Shown: positions 1 through 10,062 of the stretch, in pieces
How the letters are laid out: the number at the start of each line of letters is the position of its first letter
Numbering within the stretch: position 1 is the first letter of the stretch
DNA from: Manihot esculenta
Taxonomy: Eukaryota > Streptophyta > Magnoliopsida > Malpighiales > Euphorbiaceae
NCBI RefSeq assembly: GCF_001659605.2
Contig: NC_035163.2
Coordinates: 33,134,158-33,198,157 of the forward strand
Reading direction: 5' to 3'
Length of the DNA stretch: 64,000 nucleotides
Made by a program: the position numbers and the translations under genes
Notes under the pieces: generated by a model
The model's database searches: none
Told to the model about the DNA's origin: nothing
The model's input: the letters and a program-made list of their open reading frames with translations, nothing else

Positions 1-1381
1 CATGATGCATGAACTATGCTAAAGCATTCCATTTTCTCAGTATAAAAGATTAAGTTTAGTTCTGCTCACCTCTGCTCCTCTAGCAGAACACAGACCTGAC
101 TCAGCAACACCTACCACTGGTGACCTCCTCGATCTCTCGGGTCCAATCCTACACAAATGGACTCGAATGAGGTGTCTAACATACTCTTATCAATTCTTAA
201 ACAACTTCCCAAAACCCCTTAACAAGCTCTTCGAATAATCACATAACGCATGCAAAAGAAAGGTTAGACAGAACACATTCGGTAGCAGGTTCGGCGGCCG
301 AATGCCTTGTCCAGAGCCGAAACTCGCATACTTTCGGCGGCCGAATCTCCACTTTCGGCTGCCGAACCCTTTCGGGGGCAAGGTTCGGGGGCCACAACAC
401 ACTCCAGAGATGAAAGTCTCTAACCTTCGGCAGCACCTTCGGCGGCCGAACCTCCTAAACAGAGCCGAACCTTAACACACTCGGGGGCAAGCTGTGGCAG
501 CCTAAGCCACCATGCAAGAGGTTCGGCGGCCGAATGCTCCTTCGGCTGCCGAACCTGAGTTCATCCAGAACTCAGCTTCGGGCACCACCAAGCTCCTCAA
601 TCCATTCCAACACCCAAAACATGCATAACTCCACTCCTCAACACACATATACTCAAGTATATGAACAAAGGGGTCCAAAACTAACTTACAACCCCAACAA
701 AACAACAAACATAACACATAGACAAGCTTTCATGCATCACGCATCAAAAACTAAACTTAAACCCTATACATGCAACTCTACCCTTACCCTCTTTAAAAGC
801 TAGTATAACTCATTAAAACAAGTTAAAAAAACTGCCCTTACCTCCTGAAAACAGAAGCTGATCAACCTGACCCTAAGGATAAGCACCACCTTCCCTTCAC
901 CTTCTCCAAACTACCAAACCTCTCTTTTCCCTTAAACCCTTCACAACCAACCCAATAAAAACTTAACAAGATGATAAAAACAAAACAAGTGACTCATGGA
1001 GGACGTGGCCTCACCTCAAGAAGTGAAAGGAACAAAAATCCATCCATTTCACCGACTGGAGGCGTTGACAAAGAGGGCTGGCCGACTCACCTTCGGCTGC
1101 CAAACCTGCATGCAAAACCATGCAATGTTCGGGGGCCGAACATGACCTTCGGAAGCCGAATCTAAGCACTTTCGGCGGCCGAACATTGCCTTCGGCGGCC
1201 GAACATGGCAAAAGTCCCCATAGTCCTTTCTCTTCAAAACTCAATCCAAAACTCATTCAACACCTATAAAAACTTAAAAACATTTTAGAAAACCATTTTC
1301 TTACCCTTCTAGCCAACTCCGACATCCTCGAATTCCACCGAACGGTAAGAATTCTGATGCCTGATCGAGCCGGGTATTACA
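1..1381 (-). repeat. P element 3' LTR, cut by window edge
   Basis: This is the inner part of the left (3') LTR of minus-strand element P. It ends in GGGTATTACA at 1381 and is followed by a polypurine tract on the minus strand. It aligns without net indels to 14381-15711 plus 25661-25710, the matching part of P's other LTR. I count about 18 substitutions in 1,381 bases (1.3%). It carries two clusters of the TTCGGCGGCCGAA motif (about 270-540 and 1090-1205). No TATA box is evident where A, D, Q and R have one. Confidence 0.9.
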
Positions 1382-1419
1382 ATCTTCCCCCCCTTTAAAA
1401 ACATTCGTCCTCGAATGTT
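1382..1419 (-). promoter_or_regulatory. P polypurine tract and adjacent hairpin
   Basis: The plus strand reads a C-rich tract (1382-1396) directly after the LTR end. On the minus strand this is a G-rich polypurine tract, the primer for plus-strand DNA synthesis. Next to it (1400-1419) is an inverted repeat with arms AACATTCG and CGAATGTT, seen at the same place in every element of the window that keeps this end. Confidence 0.8.
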
Positions 1420-2428
1420 AAAAACAAACAATAAACAATCGAGAACGGACTCTATTCCTGAACTTTATAGCTTCCGCTGCGCAACTCTGATCCTTACTCT
1501 TTTGTTCTCTTTATCCTTTCTATACTAATCTCTTTTCTAACTTTCACATTCTAACGCTCAACAGACGCTCAATAGATAAAACTCAAATCTAGGTTTTACC
1601 TAGGAAAACCACAATCAATCTTTACTCGCTGTTCTTTCTAGATCACTCTTAACTAGACATACTTAGTCACCATTGACAGGTACTATAAAAACTCAAGAAT
1701 TCATCCTTCGTTTCCCATCACAACTCTGGAACATTCCAGTGTGAGGTACTAAGTCAGATAAAACCCCTTAGCTACTAAGCCTCCATACTGGAAACAGGCA
1801 CTTGAGGCTGATTCCCTGACCTGATTGCAAACCTTGCTCACAAGAGCGAGAACCCTCTAGCAACCTTTCCTGCAAAACGATGAGCTTGCGGGGCTGACAC
1901 CAACTTCTAGGCATCCCTATACTCTGTCCTCTCAAAGGACTAACTCTGATCCATCCTAGCCTCTATACTCTGAACTCTCCTACCTTGTCTCTGTAGACAC
2001 AGGTAGTACCATGAGTAGCTAGCCAATCCGCCCTAGGTTGACATGATGTCAGTCACCCCTAGAACCATAAGGTCAGCTGGATTGCATCCACTACTCTGAA
2101 CATACTCTGAACTGAACCGACAGACTGACTCTGCCACAGATGGATCACACTCGGGTCTAACCCAAAGAAAACCCTCTCATGCCCAGAAGTCATCAAACCC
2201 ACCCTATCAAAAGCTCACAAACAGAAAGGAAGGCAAAACACTAGGGTCCAAACCAAATAGCATCTGCATCCAAACACTTCCAGTGAACATACCTGACGTC
2301 ATCGTGTTCGATGTGATAGCCTCCTATAGAATCAGGGTGAAGATCCAAGCCAAAGCTAACGGAACTTCCCACGGGAATTTACGAAAGAAAAGACTGGCAC
2401 TTTCTCTGCCTCAACTACCACCTATTCC

Positions 2429-2433
2429 CAGAC
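2429..2433. repeat. Target-site duplication of A, left copy
   Basis: CAGAC directly precedes the TG of A's 5' LTR and is repeated at 12282-12286 after the CA of its 3' LTR. Confidence 0.93.
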
Positions 2434-2610
2434 TGTAATACCCGGCTAGACTCCGGTATCGAAATCCCTACCGTCCGGTGGGATCTCGAACGTCGAAAAT
2501 CTCTAGAAGGGTAAGAACACGTTTTATAAAATGTTTTCATGTATTTTAATGTTTTAAGTATAAAAGAAAATGAGTTTTTACATGAAAATAGCATGGGAGG
2601 AAAACTCAGG

Positions 2611-2771
2611 TTCGGCCGCCGAAAGGCAAGTTCGGCCGCCGAACATGCATGCGTTTTGGAGGCACGTTAGGCCCCCGAAAGCATGAGTGAGGGAAGTCCA
2701 GGTTCGGCCGCCGAACCTCATGTTCGGCCGCCGAACATGGCATGCATGCGGAGGCACATTCGGCCCCCGAA
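2611..2771 (+). promoter_or_regulatory. A U3 array of TTCGGCCGCCGAA motifs
   Basis: Four exact copies start at 2611, 2631, 2703 and 2723, with variants of the type GGCCCCCGAA near 2669 and 2759. The array ends about 19 bp before the TATA box. Each copy is an inverted repeat (TTCGG, CCG spacer, CCGAA) and contains GCCGCC, the core of the plant ERF-binding GCC box. The position fits an upstream activating array; that function is inference. Confidence 0.7.
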
Positions 2772-2789
2772 CGTGGTCTGGCCAGCCAC

Positions 2790-2797
2790 TATAAAAG
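2790..2797 (+). promoter_or_regulatory. A 5' LTR TATA box
   Basis: TATAAAAG follows the motif array and precedes a plausible start region 25-35 bp downstream. The same box occurs at 10419-10426 in the 3' LTR and 59841-59848 in element D. Confidence 0.75.
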
Positions 2798-3324
2798 GGT
2801 CCCTTAGCCGAAAACGGGCGAGCTTTTCCCCATTTTCGGCCAAGGTGAGCTTTCCGCCGCCCCTCACCCATTTTTGATGTTCTTCCTCTAAATCTTTCAA
2901 GATTTTCACTTGTTTTCCCTTGGTTTTGAAGATTTAAGCTTTTGAAACAAGCTTTGGAGCTTTGGGAACTCAGGAGCTCATTTTCGTGGATCTCCAAGTT
3001 TAGGTCGTCTCCCTCTCGATCTTCAAGAGGTAGGAGCCGATCTTAAGCTCCTTATGTGTTTTAAATAAGTTTTATGCAAGATCTACGGGTAGAAATGCAT
3101 GTTAGGGTATATGTTGAGTTTATGGGTTTTGATGCTTTGATGAACAATGTAGCTTGTTTTTGTGTGTTTGAAGTGTTGTAGTTGGGGTATATGATAGTTT
3201 GAGACCCCTAGGTGTAATGTATGTGAGGTATGCATGTTTTAGAACTAGTTTTTACATGATTTGAGCGTGGGAGGCAAAATGTGCATAGAGGAGCTGAGTT
3301 TCTGCCCTTCGGGAGAAGCTCAGG

Positions 3325-3496
3325 TTCGGCCGCCGAAGTGACTTTCGGCCGCCGAACCCTCTTTTGTGGAGGCAGCATTCGGCTGCCGAAGTTGCCCCCG
3401 AAAAGAGACTTTCGTCTCTGTCCGGGACTTTCGGCCGCCGAAGGTGCCGCCGAAAGTGCCTGACTTTCGGATCTGTCCAGGACTTTCGGCCGCCGA
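3325..3496 (+). repeat. A second motif array, in the transcribed leader
   Basis: Copies of TTCGGCCGCCGAA or close variants start at 3325, 3344, 3378, 3430 and 3484, interspersed with half-motifs such as GCCGCCGAAAG. This array lies more than 500 bp downstream of the TATA box. In the transcript each copy could fold as a short GC stem. The 3' LTR has one unit fewer. Confidence 0.7.
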
Positions 3497-3711
3497 AGGT
3501 GCCGCCGAAAGTGCACTGTTCAGCCATTTCATGCATATTTCTATGTGATGTTTTCATGATGTTCTAGGGGGTTTTTGGGGAGTATTTAAGAGTCATGTTT
3601 ATGTATGTTCGGTCCCTCATTTGAGTCCACCTGTGTAGGTTCGGACCCGAGAAATCAGGGACCCCAGCAGTGAGATAGCTGCTTCAGAGTCTGTTGAGCT
3701 TCAGCTAAGAG

Positions 3712-4230
3712 GTGAGTGGAATGAACCTTAAGTTTTTAATCAAATGAAATATAACTTTTTGGAGCATGTTCATGCATCATATATGCCATGTGATATTCTA
3801 GGTTGTTTGCATTAGTATTCACGAATATGTTGCACTGCATAATATGATGTGGATGCGGATTGGCTATTGGATGATCCTCTAGTCCTCCTATGGTATGATA
3901 TGATGATGATACGGTATGGATTGCCAGTGAGGCCCATTCTACGCCCCTGGACTATGTTAAGAGAAAGACCAGTGAGGCCCATTCTACGCCCCTGGCATAT
4001 TGGAATGTTATGTTATGTTATGTATGTAAGAGGAAGACCAGTGAGGCCCATTCTACGCCCCTGGCACGATTGGACTATGTTGAGGACTATGGGTGACGAT
4101 ACCATCCTTATGTGATATGTTTGTGATGTGTTGCATTTCATGGAAGCATGAAATATTTTAACATATGTTTTCTCTATTCTGCTCACTGGGCTTTATAGCT
4201 CACCCCTCTCCCCTAACCCCAGATGTGCAG
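3712..4230 (+). other. Predicted intron inside A 5' LTR leader
   Basis: The donor-like AGAG/GTGAGT (GT at 3712) and an acceptor ending 4230, preceded by a pyrimidine-rich CCCTAAC branch-like stretch, bound a 519-nt segment. The pair is conserved at the matching place in B, C, D and E. A further acceptor-like GTTTTCCAG ends at 4969, eight bases before the gag ATG. Splicing is inferred from sequence only. Confidence 0.4.
3924..4064 (+). repeat. A LTR hairpin-armed 27-bp repeats, three copies
   Basis: Copies at 3924-3950, 3969-3995 and 4038-4064 begin CCAGTGAGGCCC and end CGCCCCTGG. The ends CCAG and CTGG are inverted complements. The three copies are nearly exact while the spacers vary. The same position in other elements holds a different repeat with the same kind of arms. 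Confidence 0.85.
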
Positions 4231-4710
4231 GTACAGGGTAGACCAGGAGGTTAGCCATGGTATGAAGCAATGTTATGTAATAGTTAGATTGTGGACATGA
4301 CAATTGTATTATGATGTAATGTAAAAGAGTTTTAAGTTATGATTATGTAATTTGAATATTGAGGATAGAGTTGTGCTTGACCAATACAGATTGTTAATCC
4401 CACTTGTATGTACATGGTCTTTATGATATGAGATATGAGGTTATGTTTCAACCAAGCTTATGTATGATGAGTTACCCCATTGGAGCATTTGATGAGGACT
4501 CCAGTGGAGGTTTATGATATGTTTATGTTTATGTACAGGTTGAGCTTGGTTGTTATATGAGAATGTTTACAGGTTTATGAGTTTTGTTGATCATGTATGG
4601 GATTTACAGGTTTACAGGATATATGTCAGGCTTGCTACGGGTCCCGGCGGCCTTACGCCGATCTGGATCCTAGCGCCGGTAGCGGTCCGGATTTCCGGGC
4701 TGTTACAGAA

Positions 4711-4722
4711 TGGTATCAGAGC
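4711..4722 (+). promoter_or_regulatory. A primer-binding site (tRNA-iMet)
   Basis: TGGTATCAGAGC lies three bases after the 5' LTR end and is complementary to the 3' end of plant initiator tRNA-Met, the primer for minus-strand DNA synthesis. Confidence 0.93.
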
Positions 4723-4977
4723 CCTAGGTTCATATGGTAGGACCTAGAGTGTCGGGCTCATAGAGGTTATAGCAGGTCAAGCACAATAGAAAAGGTCATG
4801 TCCACTAGGATAGGATGTGGAGTCCTGTCTTACATGATGATGTGGTATGCCATGATTATATACATGTGCATAAATGATATGCTATGCTATGTGATGTTTG
4901 TGATGAGGATTCATGTGTGCCCACATGAACCATATGATGCTGATGTTTGTGCTATGTGTGGTTTTCCAGAAGACAGG

Positions 4978-7900
4978 ATGAGAGGAACTCGTCGATCTGC
5001 AAGATTGACTGGAGTGCCGCCTGAGGATGAGGGCATGAGCGCCCGTCCTCCAGCATTGCCTAGGGCAATGTCTAGCAGGTCCAGCAGGGACCGAGCAATG
5101 AGAGACCCTAGAAGGTCTTTGGATTTGGACAGAAGCAGATCTGTGAGGGGAACAGTACAAGGGAGAATGTCAGTGGATGTGGAGGACAGTATGGATGTAG
5201 AGCAAAGGAGGGATGGCAGTTTGGGGATGAGTATGTCAGAGGAAGGCATGGGAGAGTCCCAAGGAGGCACTCAGGCCTCGGGTTTTGTTCAGCCACCTCA
5301 TTACCCACCTTTCTCACAAAATCCCGGGTATTCGATGGGAGGTGGATTACCCTAGTTTCACCCCTTATCCCACACAGATGCCATACCCACCATACTACCC
5401 ACCGTACTCTCAGTACCCAATGTATCCACCTCCACCCTACTATCCAAATCCAGCAAACCCTACCTCAGAAAATGTTGCACCACCTCCACCACCTACAGAA
5501 CCAGCAGCCCCAGTTACTCAACCTCCTAACCCTAGCTCATCCAGAGGGAGCAAGGTCAAGATGACCGACTACATGAAGCTGGGTGCTCCCCAATATGATA
5601 GTGGTGATGACCCATTTGTGATAACAGACGAGATAGGGGCGGATGACAGTAGAGCCATTCAGATGGCTGGGTTCACCCTAAAATGCAAGAAGGCCCGTGA
5701 GTGGTTCAAGAACTACATCAAACTGAGGGTGGACAGTCTTCCATGGGAGGATTTCGCAAATGAGTTTGCAGGATGGGCTTTCCCTGATAGTTCAAGGGAA
5801 TTGAAGATGATAGAATTCGAGCAGTTGAGGCAAACTGATGACATGAGTGTAGATGAATATACTGACAGGTTTATGGAGTTGCTGCCATTTGCTGGGCAGA
5901 ACCTTGATACAGATCAGAAGAAGTCAAGAAGGTATATCATGAAGCTCCATCCCAGGTATTCCTCCTTGGTGCAGTCAGCAGATAGAGAGAGTTTTCATGC
6001 CATAGTGGATATGGCTAGGAGGATGGAGGCTAGTGCTATCATCGAGGGAAATGTCAAACAGACAGCAGCACAGCCTTCCGGTTCCAAAACCCCAGGTAGG
6101 GGAAAAGTGGATCCTTCTTCTTTAAGTTCAAGTAGTAAAAGGTGGAGCAGTACCACCAAGAAGCAGAAGAAGAACAAGTTCTGGAGCAAGATCAAGTTAG
6201 GTCTGGGATTAGGAAGTGGCTCGAGCTCAGGAGCAGACAATGTAGCATGTGTGAAGTGTGGTAAGCCACACAGGGGAGTGTGCCTATATGGGTCCAGAGC
6301 CTGCTTCAGATGTGGGCAAGAGGGACATATGGCTCGGGATTGTCCTAGAGCCGCTGTTATGGCACAGTCCCAGCAGACAGGTTCAGGCAGTGTAGCTCAG
6401 CCAGTAGCTCCAGCACCAACTCAAGCCAGTGGCAGAGGTAGAGGGAGAGGAGCAGCCTCCTCTTCAGCGGGTTTCAGAGGTGAAGGCCCGTCAGCTCCAG
6501 CGAGGATCTTCACAATGACACAGCAAGAGGCGAACACATCCAACACCGTGGTGGCAGGTAATCTCATCATTGGTTGTTCTGATGTGTATGCATTGATGGA
6601 CCCTGGTGCATCTCATTCTTTCATCGCTCCGAGAGCCGTGCAGAGGTTAGGGTTGATGGTCTCTGAGTTAGAGTGTCCCCTATGGGTCAGTGGACCCAAG
6701 TGTGACCCGTCAGTGGCAGAGTCAGTCTGCCAATGTAGTCCAGTTTTTGTGGAGGGGAGATGCATGTCCGCCGACCTTGTGGTTCTAGAGTTGATTGATT
6801 TTGACGTCATTCTAGGGATGGACTGGTTATCTACCCATGGTGCTACCTTGGACTGCAGGGACAAGGTAGTTAAGTTCAGATGTCAGGATGGGTTAGAAAT
6901 CGTCTTCAGAGGAGACAAAAGGGGTACACCTAGAGGTATGATATCGGCCCTACAGGCTCGTAGGCTGCTCAGGAGGGGTTGTCAGGGTTTTCTAGCTCAC
7001 GTGAGAGAGCGAGACAGTCAGGTTAGAGAGCCCGCCTCTGTGCCAGTGGTCAGAGAGTTCTTAGACATGTTCCCAGACGAGCTTCCAGGTTTACCACCTG
7101 CTAGGGAGATAGAGTTCGAGATAGAGTTCGAGATAGAGTTAATGCCTGAAACGAGACCGATCTCTATCCCTCCCTACAGGATGGCACCAGCTGAGTTGAA
7201 AGAATTGAAAGAGCAGTTGCAAGAATTGGTAGACAAGGGCTTCATCCGACCGAGTACCTCACCCTGGGGTGCTCCAGTGCTGTTTGTAAGAAAGAAGGAT
7301 GGATCCCTTAGACTTTGTATCAACTACAGGCAGTTGAACAAAGTCACTACCAAGAATAGGTACCCTCTGCCAAGGATCGATGATCTATTCGACCAGCTAG
7401 CCGGAGCGGGTTGTTTCTCCAAAATAGATCTAAGATCGGGGTACCATCAGCTAAGGATAAGGGATGAAGATGTGCCGAAGACAGCTTTCAGGACCAGATA
7501 TGGGCATTTTGAGTTCCTGGTGATGCCGTTCGGGTTAACCAACGCCCCTGCAGCATTCATGGACCTCATGAACAGAGTGTTTAGACAGTACCTGGACCAC
7601 TTTGTTATTGTCTTCATAGATGATATCTTAGTGTATTCCAGAAATGCAGAGGAGCATGCCCATCATCTGAGGATAGTTCTGCAGACCTTGAGGGAACATG
7701 GCTTGTATGCCAAGTTCTCCAAGTGTGAATTTTGATTGAGGAGCATCTCATTCTTGGGGCATGTAGTGTCAGAGAATGGAATAGAGGTAGACCCCAAGAA
7801 AGTGGAGGCTGTGACTAACTGGCCTAGACCCACCACAGTGACTGAGATCAGAAGTTTCTTGGGTTTGGCTGGTTATTACAGGAGGTTCGTTCAGGACTTC

Positions 7901-9955
7901 TCAAAGATTGCAGCTCCTCTAACCAGATTGACCAGGAAGAACCAGAAGTTTCTGTGGACCGACCAGTGTGAAGAGAGTTTCGAGGAGCTTAAGAAAAGGT
8001 TGACTTCAGCACCAGTGTTAGCCCTGCCAACTAGCAATGAGGACTTCACAGTGTTCTGTGATGCATCCAGAGTAGGTTTGGGTTGTGTGTTGATGCAGAA
8101 TGGCAAGGTGATCGCTTATGCTTCTAGACAGCTGAAGAGGCATGAGTTGAATTACCCCACACACGATCTTGAGATGGCAGCAGTCATCTTTGCACTCAAG
8201 ATGTGAAGGCATTACCTCTATGGGGTAAAATGTGAGATCTTTACTGATCATAAGAGCCTGCAGCACATCTTGAGCCAGAGAGAACTGAATTTGAGACAGA
8301 GGAGGTGGGTGGAGCTGCTCAGTGACTATGATTGCAGAATCCAGTACCATCCGGGTAAGGCGAATGTTGTGGCAGACGCCCTAAGCCGGAAGTCACTAGG
8401 CAGTTTATCCCACATCACGGCGGAGAGAAGACCGGTGGTGAAGGAGTTTTACGAGCTCATGAATGAAGGTCTACAGTTGGAGTTGTCTGGTACAGGTACT
8501 TTGATTGCACAGATGAAGGTGATACCCGTGTTTCTGGAACAGGTGGCTCAGAAACAGCATGAGGACCCAGAGTTAGTGAAGATTGCCAGGACTGTTCAGT
8601 CGGGCAAAGATAATGAGTTCAGATTTGACAGTAAGGGGATCCTCCGCTATGGGAGCAGATTATGTGTACCAGATGACATAGGGCTTAAGGGAGACATTAT
8701 GAGAGAAGCTCATAATGCAAGATACAGCGTTCACCCCGGAGCCACCAAGATGTATCAAGATTTAAAGAAGGTTTATTGGTGGCCAGCGATGAAGAAAGAA
8801 GTGGCACAGTTTGTGTCCGCCTGCGAAGTATGTCAAAGGGTGAAGCTGGAACATCAGAAGCCGGCTGGAATGCTTAACCCGCTACCTATTCCAGAGTGGA
8901 AATGGGAGAATATAGCTATGGACTTCGTAGTGGGGTTACCGGCAGCGTCCAACAGATTGGACTCCATATGGGTGATTGTGGACAGACTCACCAAATCTGC
9001 TCACTTCATCCCTGTCAGGAGTGGCTATTCTGTGGACAAGTTAGCGCAGGTGTATGTAAACGAGATTGTCAGACTGCATGGGGTTCCCGTTTCTATAGTG
9101 TCAGATAGAGGGCCCCAGTTCACCTCCAGGTTTTGGCGGAGTCTGCAGGATGCCATGGGTACCAGGCTGGATTTTAGCACTGCCTTCCATCCACAGACAG
9201 ACGGACAGTCAGAGAGGACCATCCAGACCATAGAAGATATGCTAAGAATGTGTGTGCTGGACTTTGGCGGTTCTTAGAGGCAGCATCTACCTTTGGTGGA
9301 GTTTGCCTACAATAACAGTCATCATGCTAGCATCGGGATGGCTCCATATGAAGCTTTATATGGAAGGAAGTGCAGGTCACCTGTTTGCTGGGAAGAAGTT
9401 GGAGAAAAGGCCTTAGCAGGGCCTGAGTTAGTTGAGATCACCAGCAGGGTGGTACCCATCATCAGAGAGAGAATCAAGACTGCTGCAAGCAGACAGAAGA
9501 GTTATGCAGACGTCCGCAGGAGACAGTTAGAGTTTCAGGAGGGGGATCTAGTATTGCTCAAGGTGTCTCCAATGAAAGGGGTGGTTCAGTTTGGTAAAAA
9601 GGGTAAGCTAGCTCCACGGTACATCGGACCCTTCGAAGTCTTGCAAAAGATTGGGAGTGTATCGTACAAGCTGGACTTGCCTACATCTATGGAAAGAATC
9701 CATTCGGTTTTCCATGTTTCCATGTTAAGAAAGTATGTGTCAGATCCGAGCAAGGTTCTTAGTGAGCCTGATGTAGAGATCCAAGAGGATCTCACCTATG
9801 TAGAGTAGCCAGTGCGGATTCTTGACACTCAGATCAGAAAGTTGAGAAACAAGGAAATCCCAATGGTGAAAGTCCTTTGGAACCACCACAACATAGAAGA
9901 ATGCACTTGGGAGACACGGGAGTCTATGCTCCAGCAATATCCCCACCTCTTTTAA
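4978..9955 (+). pseudogene. A gag-pol, broken by one frameshift and four stops
   Basis: The conserved start [10 protein letters not shown] is at 4978. Domains in order are a proline/tyrosine-rich segment, capsid, two zinc knuckles (second at 6302-6343), protease DPGAS (near 6598), RT with FIDD (7613-7624), RNase H, integrase with its D, D and E regions, and a chromodomain ending 9955. Compared with D, five bases are missing near 5342, shifting the frame. About seven codons of capsid are lost after DPFV. Stops replace Trp at 7733-7735, 8204-8206 and 9275-9277 and Gln at 9806-9808. A short in-frame tandem repeat (IEFE units near 7107-7140) lies before RT. All four stops are transitions. No functional protein is expected, although RT, RNase H and most of integrase lie in one frame between the stops. 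Confidence 0.93.
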
Positions 9956-10025
9956 GGTTAGTCCCTATGTGTTTTATATGTATGTATGTATGTTATGATG
10001 TTTGTTATGCTATGTACTAGTCGAG

Positions 10026-10062
10026 GAACATTCGGGGACGAATGTTCTTAAGGGGGGGAGAA
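10026..10062 (+). promoter_or_regulatory. A hairpin plus polypurine tract
   Basis: An inverted repeat with arms GAACATTCG and CGAATGTTC around GGGA (10026-10047) is followed by the polypurine tract AGGGGGGGAGAA (10051-10062) touching the 3' LTR. Confidence 0.88.

Larger units (their letters stand above)
1382..2433 (-). pseudogene. P element decayed protease and RT remnant
   Basis: The minus strand carries a heavily decayed copy of the chromovirus protease region and the first part of RT. Recognisable stretches, compared with intact element B, are the linker before protease (about 2280-2400), the region encoding CDPSVAESV (about 2130-2160) and the start of RT (about 1690-1760). Stops and frameshifts occur throughout and there is no integrase or chromodomain before the polypurine tract. 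The text is closer to the decayed pol of E (52300-53300) than to A, B or D. Element A interrupts it at 2433; it resumes at 12287. Confidence 0.7.
2434..4707 (+). repeat. A 5' LTR
   Basis: This 2,274-bp LTR begins TGTAATACCCGG and ends GGGCTGTTACA. It contains a motif array (2611-2771), a TATA box (2790-2797), a second motif array (3325-3496), a splice-donor-like AGAG/GTGAGT (3712), three hairpin-armed repeats (3924-4064), a branch-point and acceptor-like block ending 4230, and the conserved U5 end. It is 55 bp longer than the 3' LTR because one unit of the second array is tandemly repeated (about 3426-3515). Confidence 0.95.

Noticed and set aside
3325..3516. Regularly spaced short repeats that might suggest a CRISPR-like array
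   Set aside because: Repeats are 13 bp with irregular spacing, variable sequence and similar spacers, lie in LTRs of a plant retrotransposon, and no cas-type gene is present.
3208..3567. Many short open frames on both strands rich in RPPKV, FGRRK, SAAEG and similar repeats (also near 190-720, 10207-11122, 16860-17440, 24523-25107, 38112-38610, 41338-41684, 43872-44210, 60333-60656)
   Set aside because: They are translations of the TTCGGCCGCCGAA array, which has no stop codon in most frames on either strand. They lie in LTRs, overlap each other in several frames and have no conserved start.
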